Assembly (NCBI RefSeq): GCF_000499845.2
Contig: NC_023755.2
Location: 35,476,023 to 35,540,022, forward strand
Length of the DNA: 64,000 nt
Source: Phaseolus vulgaris
Lineage: Eukaryota > Streptophyta > Magnoliopsida > Fabales > Fabaceae
Reading direction: 5' to 3'
Shown here: positions 9,021-20,570 of the stretch, one piece after another
Position numbering within the stretch: position 1 is the first letter of the stretch
How the letters are laid out: each line of letters starts with the position of its first letter
The notes under the pieces: model-generated
Seen by the model: only the letters and a program-made list of their open reading frames with translations
Databases searched by the model: none
What the model was told of the DNA's origin: nothing
Made by a program: the position numbers and the translations under genes

Positions 9021-12000
9021 ATGCCAATTGATAAAAGTTGGATTTCTAAACCACGAAACACCATTGAATATGCAAATGGTTTGAATGAATTTTTGGAATT
9101 TGCATTTGGACATGCTAATGGTCTTGTCATAAAGTGTCCGTGTTCAAAGTGTGGTTTCAATAAGTGGCAAATAAGGGATGTAGTTCAAGAACACTTAACA
9201 TGTAGCACTTTTCCTCAAAACTACCAAACTTGGTATATGCACGGTGAAGGACTAAGTGGAAATGAGTCTGTGGTTGTTCCAAGTGCGCATGTCATTGAAG
9301 ATGTCATAGAATCTCATAATCCAATGGAAGACATGTTGAACGATGCATTTGGGTTTGTGGGGCACCACGATGATCACATTGATGAGGGTACTCAAGATGA
9401 TGGTGTACAAGATGATATGTTGCATGGTGAAGGAAATACAAACTTTGATGCGTTGTTGAAGGACAATAATGAACCACTATATGAAGGTTGTACCAAGTAT
9501 TCAAAGTTATCATTCATGTTGAAGTTGTATCATATAAAATGCATGTGTAGAATGAGTGATAAAGCAATGACCATGATTCTAAACTTGCTAAAGGACGCAT
9601 TTGAACATGCTAAGTTTCCTAACTCATTTTATGAGGCCAAGAATGTGATTAACAAACTTGGTCTTAATTATGTCAAAATACCAGCTTGTCCAAAAGATTG
9701 CATGCTATATTGGGGTGAAGAGAATGAAAGCTTAGAAGAATGTAAACGGTGCAAAATGTCTAAGTGGAAAGATAAAGATAAGAAACAATATGCAAAGATC
9801 TTGCGTTACTTTCCATTGAAGTCAAGATTGCAACGATTGTTTATGAGTTCTAAGACAACTGAATCTATGACATGGCATGCATCAGAGGATAACTAGGATG
9901 GGTTGATGAGGCATCCTAGAGATTCCGAGGCTTGGAAAGCATTTGATGTATTACATCCAGAATTTGCAAATGATCCTCGAAATGTACGACTGGGCTTAGC
10001 TAGTGATGGCTTCAACCCTTTCGGAACCGTGAGTACAAGCTATAGTATATGGTCAGTAGTCCTCATCCCATACAATCGTCCTCCTTGGGAGTGTATGAAG
10101 CAAACCTCTTTTATCCTATCCATGATAATTCCTGGAAAACAAATGACAGGAAACGACATTGATGTATACTTACAACCACTCATAAAAGAATTAAAGGAGC
10201 TCTGGTTCAATGGAGTGCAAACTTTTGATTATTCGAAAAAAGAAATGTTTACATTGCGAGCGGCTTTGTTGTGGACAATTAGTGACTTCCCTGGCCTAGG
10301 CAATTTATCTGGATGGAACACGCACACTGGTCTTGCTTGCCCAACTTGTAACTTTGACACTGAGTCTTCTTTGTTGTATAGGGGCAAATACAGCTTTATG
10401 GGACACCGTCGATTTTTACATAAAGAACATAGATTCAGATTGAGTCGTTCTCTTTTTGACGGAAGAACTGAACTAAGTGAAGCACCAGAACATTTGTCAG
10501 GGTCAGACATATTTAAACAAGTTGAGGGTATCAATGTTACATTTGGAAAACCATTAGAACCTACGGATACAAGTAAAAGGGGTCGGGGAAAGAATGTTCT
10601 TGAAGTTGTTGGAGCAGAACAATGGAAAAAGAGAAGTATATTTTTTGATCTTCCTTATTGGGAGACGAACTTGTTACACCATTGTCTAGATGTCATGCAT
10701 ATTGAAAAAAATGTTTGTGACAATGTTTTGTATACATTACTCAATGACCCTAAGAAATCAAAAGATAATTTAAAAGCCCGAAAGGTACTTAAAGAAATGG
10801 GTATAAGGAATGAACTTTGGCCAGATGAAAGAGGAAGATTTCGGCCAAGTGTGTTTTCATTGTCAAAACCAAAGAAAAAAACGTTTTTACAAACACTGAA
10901 AGATGTGAAAATGCCAGATGGATACTCGAGTAATATTTCAAGGTGTATTGATTTGAAAGCTGGAAAGATTTTTGGCCTTAAGAGTCATGATTGTCATATT
11001 CTTATGGAACATTTACTACCCATTGCCATACGTAATGTTTTACCAAACAATGTGACTGCAGTGATAGTAGAACTATGTTCATTTTTTCGACAATTATGTG
11101 GCAAAAGTTTAAGCCAAACCGAACTTGATAAACTTCAGTCCCGCATCATTGAAACTCTTTGCCACATGGAAATGTTGTTCCCTCCTACCTTTTTTACAGT
11201 TATGGTGCACTTAACTTGTCACTTAGTTGGTGAGGCCAAACTTGGAGGCCCGGTTCATTATCGTTGGATGTATCCCATAGAAAGGTAAATGTTTTTGGCA
11301 CACATAGATTTTGAAGTTTTTTTAAGCTTCATATTTGATTATCCTAATTGAAAAATTATTTTATAGGTATTTGGGACATTTAAAATCATATGTTCGAAAC
11401 AAGGCACAACCTGAAGGTTCCATTGCCGAAGGATACCTAGCTGAAGAGGTTCTGACCTTTACCTCTGAATATATGGAAGGGGTTGAGACAAGAAGTAACA
11501 GGCCTTCACGTGTGGATGATTCTTGTAATACAAATATGCCACAATTGAGTACCATTTTCCCACCAATTGGTAGAGTAGTAAGTGCCTCTTCAACTTTTGA
11601 GTTGTCAACCATGCAAAGAACTCAAGCACATCGATATGTGTTATTTAATTGCCCTGAAGTTACCCCTTTCATTCAGTGAGTGTTAACACAACTATAAATT
11701 TAATTATATTCAAAATGTGTTCTTAATGGAATCATTAGTAACACATTGGTTATGATTATTTTCTTAGGGAATTTAAAAGTCATTTGCGAAGGAGGTTTAG
11801 AGGGAGAAGAATTTCAAATGTAGAGATAGAAAGGATTGTTAATAAGGATTTCATGAATTGGTTTCCTCAAAGGGTACGTAGAAACTGTTTTTATAATTGT
11901 TTTATTAAAGTTTGTAACATATGTTCACACATTCAATCCTTATTTTTGTAGATTAATAACCCAGACATTTCAAGTACAGTGTCAAATGATCTTAAGTATC

Positions 12001-12644
12001 TATCTCAAGGTCCGACTCCACATGCTAGAAGATTTTCTGCCTTCAATGTAAATGGATTCAAGTTTAGGACCGAAAGTCGAGAACATGGGTTAAAAACCCA
12101 AAACAGTGGAGTTTACTTAACTTCATCAACATCATGTGTTGCAAGTATGGCTGATCAAAACATTAGGGAAGCGGATTTGGCATACTATGGAAAATTAGAA
12201 GATATAATTGAGCTTAATTACTATGGTCGTTTTAAAGTGACATTGTTCAAATGTAAATGGGCTGACACCACAAGAGATAGGGGGCTTAGAAAGGATCCGT
12301 GGGGTTTTACTTCTATTAATTTTTCAAGATTAATTCACATGGGAGATCGTGAGGAGCATGATCCATATATTGAAGCTTCACAAGCTGAAATGGTATATTA
12401 TGTTAATGATGAAGTTAACAAGGATTGGAAAATTGTCGTCCACTTGAAACCACGAGACTTGTATGATATGGGAGAAGGAGATAATGAAGTTTGTGAACTG
12501 GAACCATGTCCACAACAAGATTTAAACCATTTTTTCAGCGAGTCTGAACATTTGCCATTGTTTAGGGATGATGAAGATGATGAATTATTAAACGAGGACA
12601 ACAATGATCACGAACTTCATGAAAATGACTCAATGTCAGAGTAA
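9021..12644 (+). pseudogene. TNP2-type CACTA transposase, one in-frame stop
   Basis: Four exons fit: 9021-11284, 11367-11675, 11768-11873 and 11952-12644, each with GT..AG borders, giving exactly 1124 codons with the phase kept. The chosen start, ATG at 9021 (MPIDKSWISKPRNTIEY), opens the Transpos_assoc domain (to about residue 75, with CPCSKCGFNKW). The Transposase_21 core follows (LGLASDGFNPFG, SIWSVVLIPYNRPPW, FPGLGNLSGW, HHCLDVMHIEKNVCDN), then a DUF4218-type region (GLKSHDCHILMEHLLPIAIR, GGPVHYRWMYPIERYLGHLK) and a DUF4216-type region (DPWGFTSINF, EASQAEMVYY). The protein cuts and transfers the element by binding its ends. A TAG at 9894-9896 (codon 292), between HASEDN and DGLMRHPRD, interrupts it; no other stop or frameshift is seen. 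Confidence 0.92.
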
Positions 12645-12777
12645 TAATAAGCTTGGTCTGTTAATAAAACTGCACATGTATGGTTATTGTTAGTTGCACA
12701 TCTATTTGATTATGTACTTTGATATGCATTGTTATATCTTGTTTTTGTATTTTATTCTTTCCTTTTTATGTGCAGAT

Positions 12778-15700
12778 ATGCCTAAGCCTAAGAGGATTAA
12801 GAACTTGCTTAAGGCAATTGGTGGACATAGTTCAGACACATCTGTGAGGAACTATGTTCAACTTAATGACACGCCTCAAACTACACGTCAACAAATAACT
12901 AAATCTGGTCAACCACATATTGGATCTCCATTACCACAAGCATCTGGACATACACCACCACAAATCTCAAAATCTGCACAACCACGAGATTTACAACCTA
13001 CTTTTGAATCAGCAGCGCTACCACAAATTGAGTCTACTCAACCACCAATCTCACAATCTGCACAACCTGAAGGCACATCTGAGTATGCACAACCACACAC
13101 ATCTGACTCTGCACTACCACATACATCTGAGTCTACACTGCCACATACATCCGAGTCTACACAACCACATACCCCTCAATCTGCACAACCGCATACATTA
13201 GAATCTGAAGCAGAAAGGGTGGCTCCAAAAAAAGGCAGACATTCAAACCACTATTGGTTTGTTGATACTATAGGTAAACATATGTTAATTTTGTTGTTGT
13301 GTTTTTCTTTTTCATTTAATTACTTTCATTGCAGATACCTTAATGTATTATACTTTATAGATGAGCATGGAGTTACTCAGAAAACGAAGCTCAAGGTTAG
13401 GGATGCTCATAATTTGCCCATTGGAACACGTGTGGTTGTCAACTATGATGATAACTTTCAACCCATTGGAGAAGCATGTGGTTTGCTTGCTGGAGTTTGT
13501 GGACAGCTAGCAGCAAATCATATATTGTTGCCTATAAGTTTTGAAAGTTGGTCATCTGTGCCTGATACTTACAAGGATACTATATGGGAGAGTGCACTGA
13601 AGGTAATTGACCCTACATTCAATAAAACATTAAATATGTACATTCTTATTTCAGTTTTTGAATATATATGTGGACTAACAATTGTATTATTTGAAGAGTC
13701 GTTTTTGCTTCATGGTAAATGAAGATCTCGCTAAGAGAGATGTTATGTTCAAAATTGGCAAATTGTGGAGGGAGTATAGATGCAAGCTCTGGAATGAATT
13801 CTATGACCCAGTGTTAAGCAGAAATGACTTGATAAAGAATGTTCCAGATGGTCTTAACATGGAGCAGTGGGCTATATTTGTGGATTATCGTCTCAAGCCT
13901 TCCACAGTGGTACATACTTTTCATTTCATATATTTCTCACTCAACTTGATTTTAAATTTGCAAAAACTGATTTCATTTTATTGTGTAGAAACTGTGTAAC
14001 AGGAATAGAGAGATAAGAAAGAAACAAACTATTCCTCACACTGGTGGAGCTATGGCATTGTCAAGAAGGAGGGATAATCTGGTATATTTACATATATGTA
14101 GCTTTGTGAATTTGGCATATATTTTGATTTATAATATATTATGTATTTTTGTAATTATATTATCCTTTTTGGAATGTATAGAAAATTGAGACTGGTAGGA
14201 ACATTGGCCGAGCTGAGATGTGGAAGATCACACACAAGAGGAAGAATGGCACGTATGTTAATGATGAAGCTATGGAGATTGGGGTAACTTCTAATTATAT
14301 CAGTTTTGAACCTCTCATTTTCTTCTTTATGTTGAACAGAGTAATTGTTTTCTGTATATACTATTTTTGAGACATACTATTTTGGATTTGGATACTGATT
14401 TGGATATTGTTTTAGACTATTTTGGACTATTTTAGATACTGTCTTAGACTGTTTTGGGTTATTTTGGACACTGTCTTGGACTGTTTTAGGAACATATTGT
14501 CTCTACCATGGGTATATATTGTTTTGGACTGTTTTGGATTGTTTTGGATTGTTTTGGGCTATTTTGGATACTGTCTTGGACTGTTTTGGGAACATATTGT
14601 GTCTGCCATGAGTATATACTATTTTGGACTGTTTTGAGCTATTTTGGATACTGTCTTGAATTGTTTTCGATTGTTTTGGGAACACTTTGTCTCTACCATG
14701 AGTATATATTGTTTTGGACTGTTTTGAATTGTTTTAGGCTATTTTGGATACTGTCTTGAACTATTTTGGATTGTTTTGGGAACATATTGTCTCTATTATG
14801 GCTATATATTGTTTTGGACTATTTTGGACTGTTTTGAGCTATTTTGGATACTGTCTTGAATTGTTTTCGATTGTTTTGGGAACACTTTGTCTCTACCATG
14901 AGTATATATTGTTTTGGACTGTTTTGAATTGTTTTAGGCTATTTTGGATATTGTCTTGAACTATTTTGGATTGTTTTGGGAACATATTGTCTCTATTATG
15001 GCTATATATTGTTTTGGACTATTTTGGACTGTTTTGAGCTATTTTGGATACTGTCTTTAATTGTTTTCGATTGTTTTGGGAACACTTTGTCTCTACCATG
15101 AGTATATATTGTCTTGAACTGTTTTGGATTGTTTTGGGAACATATTGTCTCTATCATGGATATATATTGTTTTGGACTATTTTGGATTGTTTTGGCCTAT
15201 TTTGGATACTTCCTTGGACTGTTTTGGGAACATATTGTCTCTACCATGGGTATATATTGTTTTGGACTGTTTTGGATTGTTTTGGGCTATTTTGGATATT
15301 GTCTTGGACTGTTTTAGACTGTTTTGGGAACATATTGTCTCTACCATGGGTATATATTGTTTTGGACTGTTTTGGATTGTTTTGGACTGTTTTGGATTGT
15401 TTTGGGCTATTTTGGATACTGTCTTGGACTGTTTTGGGAAGACGAACATTAAAGTTGGTTGCTTCCATTTTTATGTAGGATAAAATTGATGAGTTAATGC
15501 TGGAAAATCCAGAAATTGCATCACATATATCTCCAAATGATCCTGTTGGTGTCATTTTTGGAAAGGAGCATCCAGGGAGGGTCAGAGGACTTTCATATGG
15601 AGCTTGTCCTACCCTTGCTTTCAAGAAATCCACAACAAGGGTAAGCAATATGAATAATGGTTCCTCTAGTGGTGGGTCTTCAACAAATGTTGAAGAAAAG

Positions 15701-16010
15701 GTAGAAAAGATGGCAACAGAACTTGCAGTTGTAAGGAGCCAAATGCATATTATGCTAGCCTACATTGCTTCTAGACCAGACGTGCCGGAACATTTTGCTG
15801 CAATGGCAGCAAATTTGGTACAAGCATCTATTAATGAGGTATAAATTACTATACTTAAAATTTTATTATAATATTGTTTTCATTTATTTTTTAAAAATTG
15901 TCAATTAATTTTAAACATATTTTAACTTATTCCAGGCACCGGATGTTGCTAGTGGTGCTCCATCACCAAACCAGAATATAAGATCAAGTGGAGGGAGTAA
16001 GACAAACTAG
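12778..16010 (+). CDS. Transposase_24 / TNPA-like protein of the CACTA element
   Basis: Seven exons with GT..AG borders keep one open frame of 526 codons: 12778-13273, 13361-13602, 13697-13909, 13989-14081, 14182-14283, 15479-15838 and 15936-16010. The N-terminus is basic (MPKPKRIKNLLKA). Residues of about 90-145 form a low-complexity run of PHTSES-type repeats. The Transposase_24 (Ptta/En/Spm) core follows (TKLKVRDAHNLPIGTRVVVN, LLAGVCGQLAANHILLPISF, then VFGKEHPGRVRGLSYG-like text). A Leu/Met-rich segment near the end (EEKVEKMATELAVVRSQMHI) may form a coiled coil. In En/Spm such proteins bind subterminal repeats and assist excision. It follows TNP2 after about 130 bp in the same direction; TATGTGCAG just before the ATG may be a splice acceptor, as in alternatively spliced En/Spm transcripts. 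The fifth intron (14284-15478) carries a minisatellite. Confidence 0.88.
14390..15440. repeat. Intronic minisatellite built on a 10-bp unit with 200-bp higher-order repeats
   Basis: The base unit is GTTTTGGACT and variants (GTTTTGGATT, ATTTTGGATA, GTTTTGGGCT). Every 90-115 bp a punctuating segment appears, GGAACATATTGTCTCTACCA, then TGGGTATATATT. Two near-identical 200-bp blocks, 14701-14900 and 14901-15100, show higher-order amplification. Open frames on both strands here are repeat artefacts. Confidence 0.93.
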
Positions 16011-16424
16011 GATTGAGAATTTACTTCTAATATGTTTAGAAAATGAAACAATTTACATTTTGACAATTTAATTTACTTGTTGTTTGGATTAGTTTGACAT
16101 TATCAACTTTGTTATTTCAATGAATGAATGAACTCATCTTTTGATTATTATATTTCTCAATTTTAAATATATTATGAAATTAGTTTATGTTATAACTTAA
16201 TTATATATATTATGAAACATAATATCAAATTAATTAATATTATAAAATCAAATTATAAAATAGAATTAAATAAATTATTATAAATATTAAAAATTAAATT
16301 AAATTTTAATTATAATATCAAATTAAATAATATTATGAAATCAAATTATAAAATAGAATTAAATAAATTATTATAAATATTAAAAATTAAATTAAATATT
16401 TAATATTTGAATTATTACAGTTAT
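16011..16424. other. AT-rich 3' flank inside the CACTA, with a tandem duplication
   Basis: The sequence following the TNPA-like stop is very AT-rich. A block of about 60 bp beginning AAATCAAATTATAAAATAG occurs at about 16246 and again at about 16338, so a short tandem duplication lies here. Confidence 0.6.
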
Positions 16425-16674
16425 AAAGTGGCGGTTAAAACTGCCACTATTTACGTTAGAATTGGTGTACCCAGTTTTAAAATTACGACATTTATAACTG
16501 ACGTCAATTACACGCTTAAAACCGCCACTTTATACAATGCATAATATGGCGTCTGCTACAACGGTTTTTAATTGACCGCCACATTAAACTTTGTGGCGGC
16601 AAGAATTCTGGCGGTATGCGGTACCGCCACAGACGTATAATGCGGCGGTTAAAAACGCCAGTTTTTACGAAAAT
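16425..16674. promoter_or_regulatory. CACTA right subterminal repeats
   Basis: Inverted and direct GTGGCGGTT / AACCGCCAC motifs recur (AGTGGCGGTTAAAACTGCCA, TTAAAACCGCCACTTTATAC, GGTACCGCCACAGACGTATA). They mirror those at the left end and fit TNPA-type binding sites; function is inferred from the family. Confidence 0.65.
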
Positions 16675-16706
16675 AACCGCCGCATTATACACGTTTTTTT
16701 GTAGTG
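16675..16706 (-). repeat. CACTA right terminal inverted repeat
   Basis: Ends ...CGCATTATACAC, then GTTTTTTTGTAGTG; pairs with 5562-5593. AGC follows at 16707-16709, matching 5559-5561. Confidence 0.93.
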
Positions 16707-16760
16707 AGCCTAGGAATCATATTTTTAAGGCTAGAATTCCCAGTCCAGACATCCTCCCAA
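16707..16760 (-). pseudogene. Right part of the CACTA-split LINE ORF2
   Basis: On the minus strand it reads WEDVWTGNSSLKNMIPRLF, which joins in frame with the piece ending at 5558. It resembles FWEDNWVGFGDLKSRFPRLF of the LINE copy at 38.6 kb. Confidence 0.8.
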
Positions 16761-16777
16761 ACAGATAGGGAGTGGTT
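16761..16777. repeat. Right 17-bp target-site duplication of the nested LINE
   Basis: An exact copy of 3449-3465. Confidence 0.88.
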
Positions 16778-17160
16778 ATTGGGACAAATTTTTACCCTCT
16801 TTGCCAACAATAAATAGAGACTACCCAACACTTGTATTTTGAATGCAAAATTACTTGTCAAGTTTGGAATTTATGTTTAAGGTGAATTGAAATTTCAAAT
16901 GTGATGCATAACACTATTTTTGGATTTTTTTTATCAATTTAGTTGTCTAGGATTAAGTAATAAGCAAAACTTAGTATGGAAATCTATGTGGACAACTATG
17001 ATGTCAGAAATTTGGGATTATAGAAATATAGTTGTATATAGAAATGAAATATATGATGGGGAGAAAATTTTTAGTGTAGCACAAATCAAAGAGTGGATAT
17101 GGATCACACATTTGAATAAAAATTTGTCGTTTTTACATGTCCAATATGGTGTTTAAGTCC
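16778..17160 (+). pseudogene. Old plus-strand LINE zf-RVT remnant (right piece)
   Basis: Readable with a few stops: a GVVIGTNFYPLCQQ segment, IETTQHLYFECKITCQVWNL, then QNLVWKSMWTTMMSEIWDYR and FSVAQIKEWIWITH. This is the zf-RVT end of a LINE ORF2 in the opposite orientation to the LINE that split it. It is the oldest layer of the nest. No family poly(A) tail is recognised to its right. Confidence 0.75.
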
Positions 17161-17402
17161 AATAACATGTTACAAATTATCTAAATTCTGCTCTTCATTG
17201 GGGGCTCTAAATATATATTTTATTTGCTCACTTGATTTAAGGTATCTGTTCACAAGTAATTAAAATGCAAACATTTATAAAATTTGTTTTAAATCTCAAC
17301 AATGACATGTGGATATGGAGGTAGAATTTCACTCTAGGAAACGACATACACTTTGCTAGCCATTATTTTCTCCTGGACAGGAAATCAGTTATAGGAGTGG
17401 GC
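17161..17402. other. Unassigned, no gene seen
   Basis: May be a decayed 3' UTR of the preceding LINE remnant; nothing diagnostic is visible. Confidence 0.35.
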
Positions 17403-18045
17403 AAATCATAAAAGTTCAGGAGGTCGAAAAGGACCAGTGTCAACTGTGTATACCTTAGACAAATAAGTGGATTATCTGTTTGAAGGGCAGTTGAAAACAA
17501 ATAAAATTGATTTTAGCAGTTCACTCTGGGTTGGATGTTTTTTGGGCTTAACAACAATACAACTTGGTAATAGCAATGTAAATATGCCTATATGCAGTAT
17601 CTATGATGTGAATTATATCTTAGATAAGTCTTTTTGGGAGAACTGTGTAACTGAACTAGGGTGACGTGAGATCATGATTTTTTTTAAGTTATCAATGAAA
17701 ATCATAAAAGTTCAGGAGGTCGAAAGGCACCCATGTCAACTCTGTTTACCTTAAACAAATATGGAGATTGTATGTTTGAAGGACAATGGAAAACAAACAA
17801 TTAGTTGTGCACCCTAGTCCGAAAGTTTTTTTTGGCTTAACAACAATACATCTTAGAAGTCATAGCAATGTGGTGGTGCTCAAAGTTTGAAGATAAAACT
17901 AAACTCATGTTCTCTTTGCTTACGAAAAACAATTTGTAAATATAGTCATATGCACTATCTATGAGGTGAATTATATCTTAAATGAACCTTTTTGGGGATA
18001 ACTGTATAACTGAACTAAGATGAAATGATGTCATGTTTTTGTGAA
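17403..18045. repeat. Tandem duplication, two diverged units of about 296 and 345 bp
   Basis: AAATCATAAAAGTTCAGGAG starts at 17403 and again at 17699. The two units then share GGCTTAACAACAATACA, GCAATGT, and a GTGAATTATATCTTA segment in order. The second unit has an extra stretch of about 50 bp near 17880-17930. Neither has a convincing reading frame. Confidence 0.82.
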
Positions 18046-18149
18046 GTTATCCTTTTTTGAAAAGGTTAGTCTTTTTATATTACAAAAATTTCCTCATTAT
18101 GTACATGACTTTGTATATGAGTAAGATACTTCATGTACCCTTATTTATT

Positions 18150-18168
18150 TATATATATATATATATAT
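18150..18168. repeat. (AT)n microsatellite
   Basis: An uninterrupted AT dinucleotide run. Confidence 0.9.
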
Positions 18169-18239
18169 TCTATATAAGCACCCTTATGTTTTTTTATTTA
18201 TTTATTTTGTGTTAATTAAAAAGAAAAACAAAATATTTG

Positions 18240-18480
18240 TTGTTCTTGCAAGGGTCTAGATATAATCTTCTTTCTTCTGATGTTATTGACTTCTCGGTCT
18301 TCTTTCTCGATGCGAGCTCTCGGTCTGGGCTTTCGGCTTGGACTTGGACTTGGATATGATTTGTAGACTCTCACTTCTCTGGGCTAGGTCATCTAGATCT
18401 CTCGGTTCTTGGTCTCGGTCTCCTCTCACGGATGAGTGTGTACCTGAAAGGTGCTCCGATGCCAAAGTTAAAATTGGTAC
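18240..18480. other. CTCGGTCT-rich GC-elevated segment, possible repeat-element piece
   Basis: TCTCGGTCT-type words recur (18290-18420) and the right end reads GTGTACCTGAAAGGTGCTCC, then GATGCCAAAGTT. The segment is richer in G+C than its surroundings. I associate such text with dispersed legume repeats, but no terminus, target duplication or coding domain is visible, so the class is unknown. Confidence 0.35.
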
Positions 18481-20138
18481 TAGTTAATTATCAGATAAAT
18501 TCACTCTACTTACCTCTTGAGTTTATCACCTATTTATTGTACTTTCTTATTGGGCTTAAAACCTAGTTGAACTTTTACTCTTTGCACCTGATCTTCTTTA
18601 AACACACCCCTTATGTTTTGGACCCTTTAGATGAACTTTGCCACAATGATTATTTATTTATTTAACTTTTACCTTTCAGTTAATTTTTTAATTTTCCTAT
18701 CGGTCCACCTCTCGCCTGTAAACACTACATTTTCTTTTTGGAATGGAACTCATTAATAATTTCGAAACTACACATGCATATATGTTTAGCCAAAATAATG
18801 TTTATGACCAAAGCTTTCTCAAATGAATAACTAATCTCTCGCTCATTCTACGATTAATATGAAAATATAATTAACAAAGAAACTTATAGCACAAACTTTC
18901 TCCCTAAACATATTCTATCCCTAATTTCGTTGATAAAGAAATTTCATGAGTTTGATTAAAGTAATTTAGCAGCAACTTCGTTTTAACCAAAAACTAAGGA
19001 AAATTGTTTACAATTTATTTTTTATTCGTATATATATCAGTGCCAATCACTTTAAATAAAAAAAGGGTTAATAATATGCCAAATAAAACTAAATAAAATT
19101 ATGCGATTAGAATAAAGTAAGTTAGGTCATATACCTTTTTTATATATATAAAAAAAAAACTGATTCCGTCGATATATTTATTTGAATCAGAAAAAATGTT
19201 ATTAATAGAGTTTTTTTTACCCAATCTTTATCCTTCATTTTTCAATTCATAGTAAAAAAAAGTTACTTAGAAATTATAGATTAAAAGCATAAAAAATAAA
19301 GATAAAAATTATTATTTTTATATCACCCGTCAAATAGTTTAATTCCTTTTTAAAAAAAAAATTATATTAAGTTAAAATTCCAGCAAGATTTGGTCTAGCA
19401 TATCGAGTTCACAACTTAATAAATAAAATTTTACTAAGAAAAGGATTATGTCGAGAATATTTTTTCATATAAAAAAAATCAAAAAAAATCATATCATAGA
19501 GAAAATTTTGCAATCATGATTCGAATTTGACTCTTATGAAATATACTTGTGACTGAGAAATATAAAGACTAATGATTGAAATACATTCTATCAAGAGAAA
19601 TGATTCTCTCACACTATTTTGTTAGTTGAATAATGACTATTTGACTCAAGAAGAGAAGAAAGATGCAAGATAACAAAAATAAATGTGATAAATAAAGTGG
19701 AGAAGGAAAACAAATACATGCAAAAGGAGAGCTATATAATTTATATAAATTTAATTATATTATATCAATATAAATTATAATCACCTTTACATATTTTAAT
19801 TATTTTTCTCCACCAATAATATAAACTAAATATTTCTATCATTTTGAAAAAATTTATATTAATATTAAATTATTTTGTACATCATTCATTTAAAATTGAT
19901 GTAATATACGAAAATAAAAACTATCTTATTATTACTATTTATTTTTGTACAATATTTAAAAGTAAAAAATAATATTCATTTACTATTCAAATATTTGAAT
20001 GCTGCATTTACATTGATGTGATATAAAATAAATAAAAAATAATGAACTGAATGGAAAAATATTATGAAAGTATATAGAAATTTGTTTGGCTATCATATAT
20101 TTTTTGAGAAATAATTCTTTGAGAATTTGACAAGAAAT
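18481..20138. other. AT-rich stretch, no gene seen
   Basis: Stops are dense in all frames. No transposon ends, RNA genes or recognisable domains are seen. Confidence 0.55.
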
Positions 20139-20570
20139 CACTACAATAAAATTATTAAATAAAAACTAATTTTAGATACCAAAATAATTAATTATTATTT
20201 GATTAAATTAGATACTATTTTATAAGTTAAAAAAAGTTATTGATATCTAAAGTAATTTTTTTATTATTTATAAAATAGTTTATAAATTAGTATCTAAAAT
20301 TTTAATTATTAATTAATCTATATTCTAAATTAGTATCTATTAGTCTTTTAGAGATTAATTTAAAATCTAAAATATAAGTAGCTAAAATCTTAATAGCTAA
20401 TTTAGATATCAATCTAAAAATTATTATATAAATTTTTATTAATAATAAAAATTTCTTTAAATACTAATAATTTTTAATCTTTAAAATAGTATATAATTTA
20501 ATATATATAATTAGTCTTTAAAATAGTATATAATTTAATATATAGTGACTAATTATTTTGATATTCGGTG
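20139..20570. mobile_element. CACTA-type MITE, degenerate copy
   Basis: It begins CACTACAATAAAATTATTAA and contains the internal phrases of the clearer MITE at 41902-42302, ACCAAAATAATTAATTATTA near the start and TAATTATTTTGATAT near the end. The right terminus is decayed, so its limit is approximate. Confidence 0.55.

Larger units (their letters stand above)
5562..16706 (+). mobile_element. CACTA (En/Spm) DNA transposon, 11.1 kb, near-complete
   Basis: The element starts CACTACAAAAAAAC and ends in the complementary GTTTTTTTGTAGTG. The 32-bp terminal inverted repeats differ at one base, and a 3-bp AGC duplication flanks it (5559-5561 and 16707-16709), all diagnostic of CACTA elements. Both classical genes are present in the same orientation: TNP2-type transposase (9021-12644) and a Transposase_24/TNPA-like gene (12778-16010). 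Subterminal copies of GCGGCGGTT/AACCGCC-type motifs lie at both ends. Insertion is in LINE ORF2. One nonsense codon in TNP2 is the only lesion I see in the two genes, so this copy could perhaps move only with help from another. Confidence 0.95.
3466..16760 (-). mobile_element. 5'-truncated L1-type LINE copy, split by a CACTA transposon
   Basis: This minus-strand LINE is bounded by a perfect 17-bp target duplication (3449-3465 and 16761-16777), with its poly(A) as T's on the left. It keeps only the end of ORF2 (zf-RVT part) and a 1.3-kb 3' UTR; the 5' end is truncated at 16760. The CACTA element at 5562-16706 sits inside ORF2. Reading across the insertion gives one continuous frame (MIPRLFSLS from the right piece into LNQGHKVEEAGRWDN on the left). 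The LINE therefore landed first, in an older plus-strand LINE remnant, and the CACTA came later. Confidence 0.88.

Noticed and set aside
10229..10534. 101-codon minus-strand frame
   Set aside because: Antisense to the TNP2 Transposase_21 core.
12920..13201. His/Leu-rich 93-codon frame
   Set aside because: Off-frame shadow of the PHTSES repeat in the TNPA-like first exon.
14422..15648. Many overlapping frames rich in CFGLFW / NPKQSKT
   Set aside because: They are translations of the GTTTTGGACT intronic minisatellite in different frames; the true exons lie on either side.
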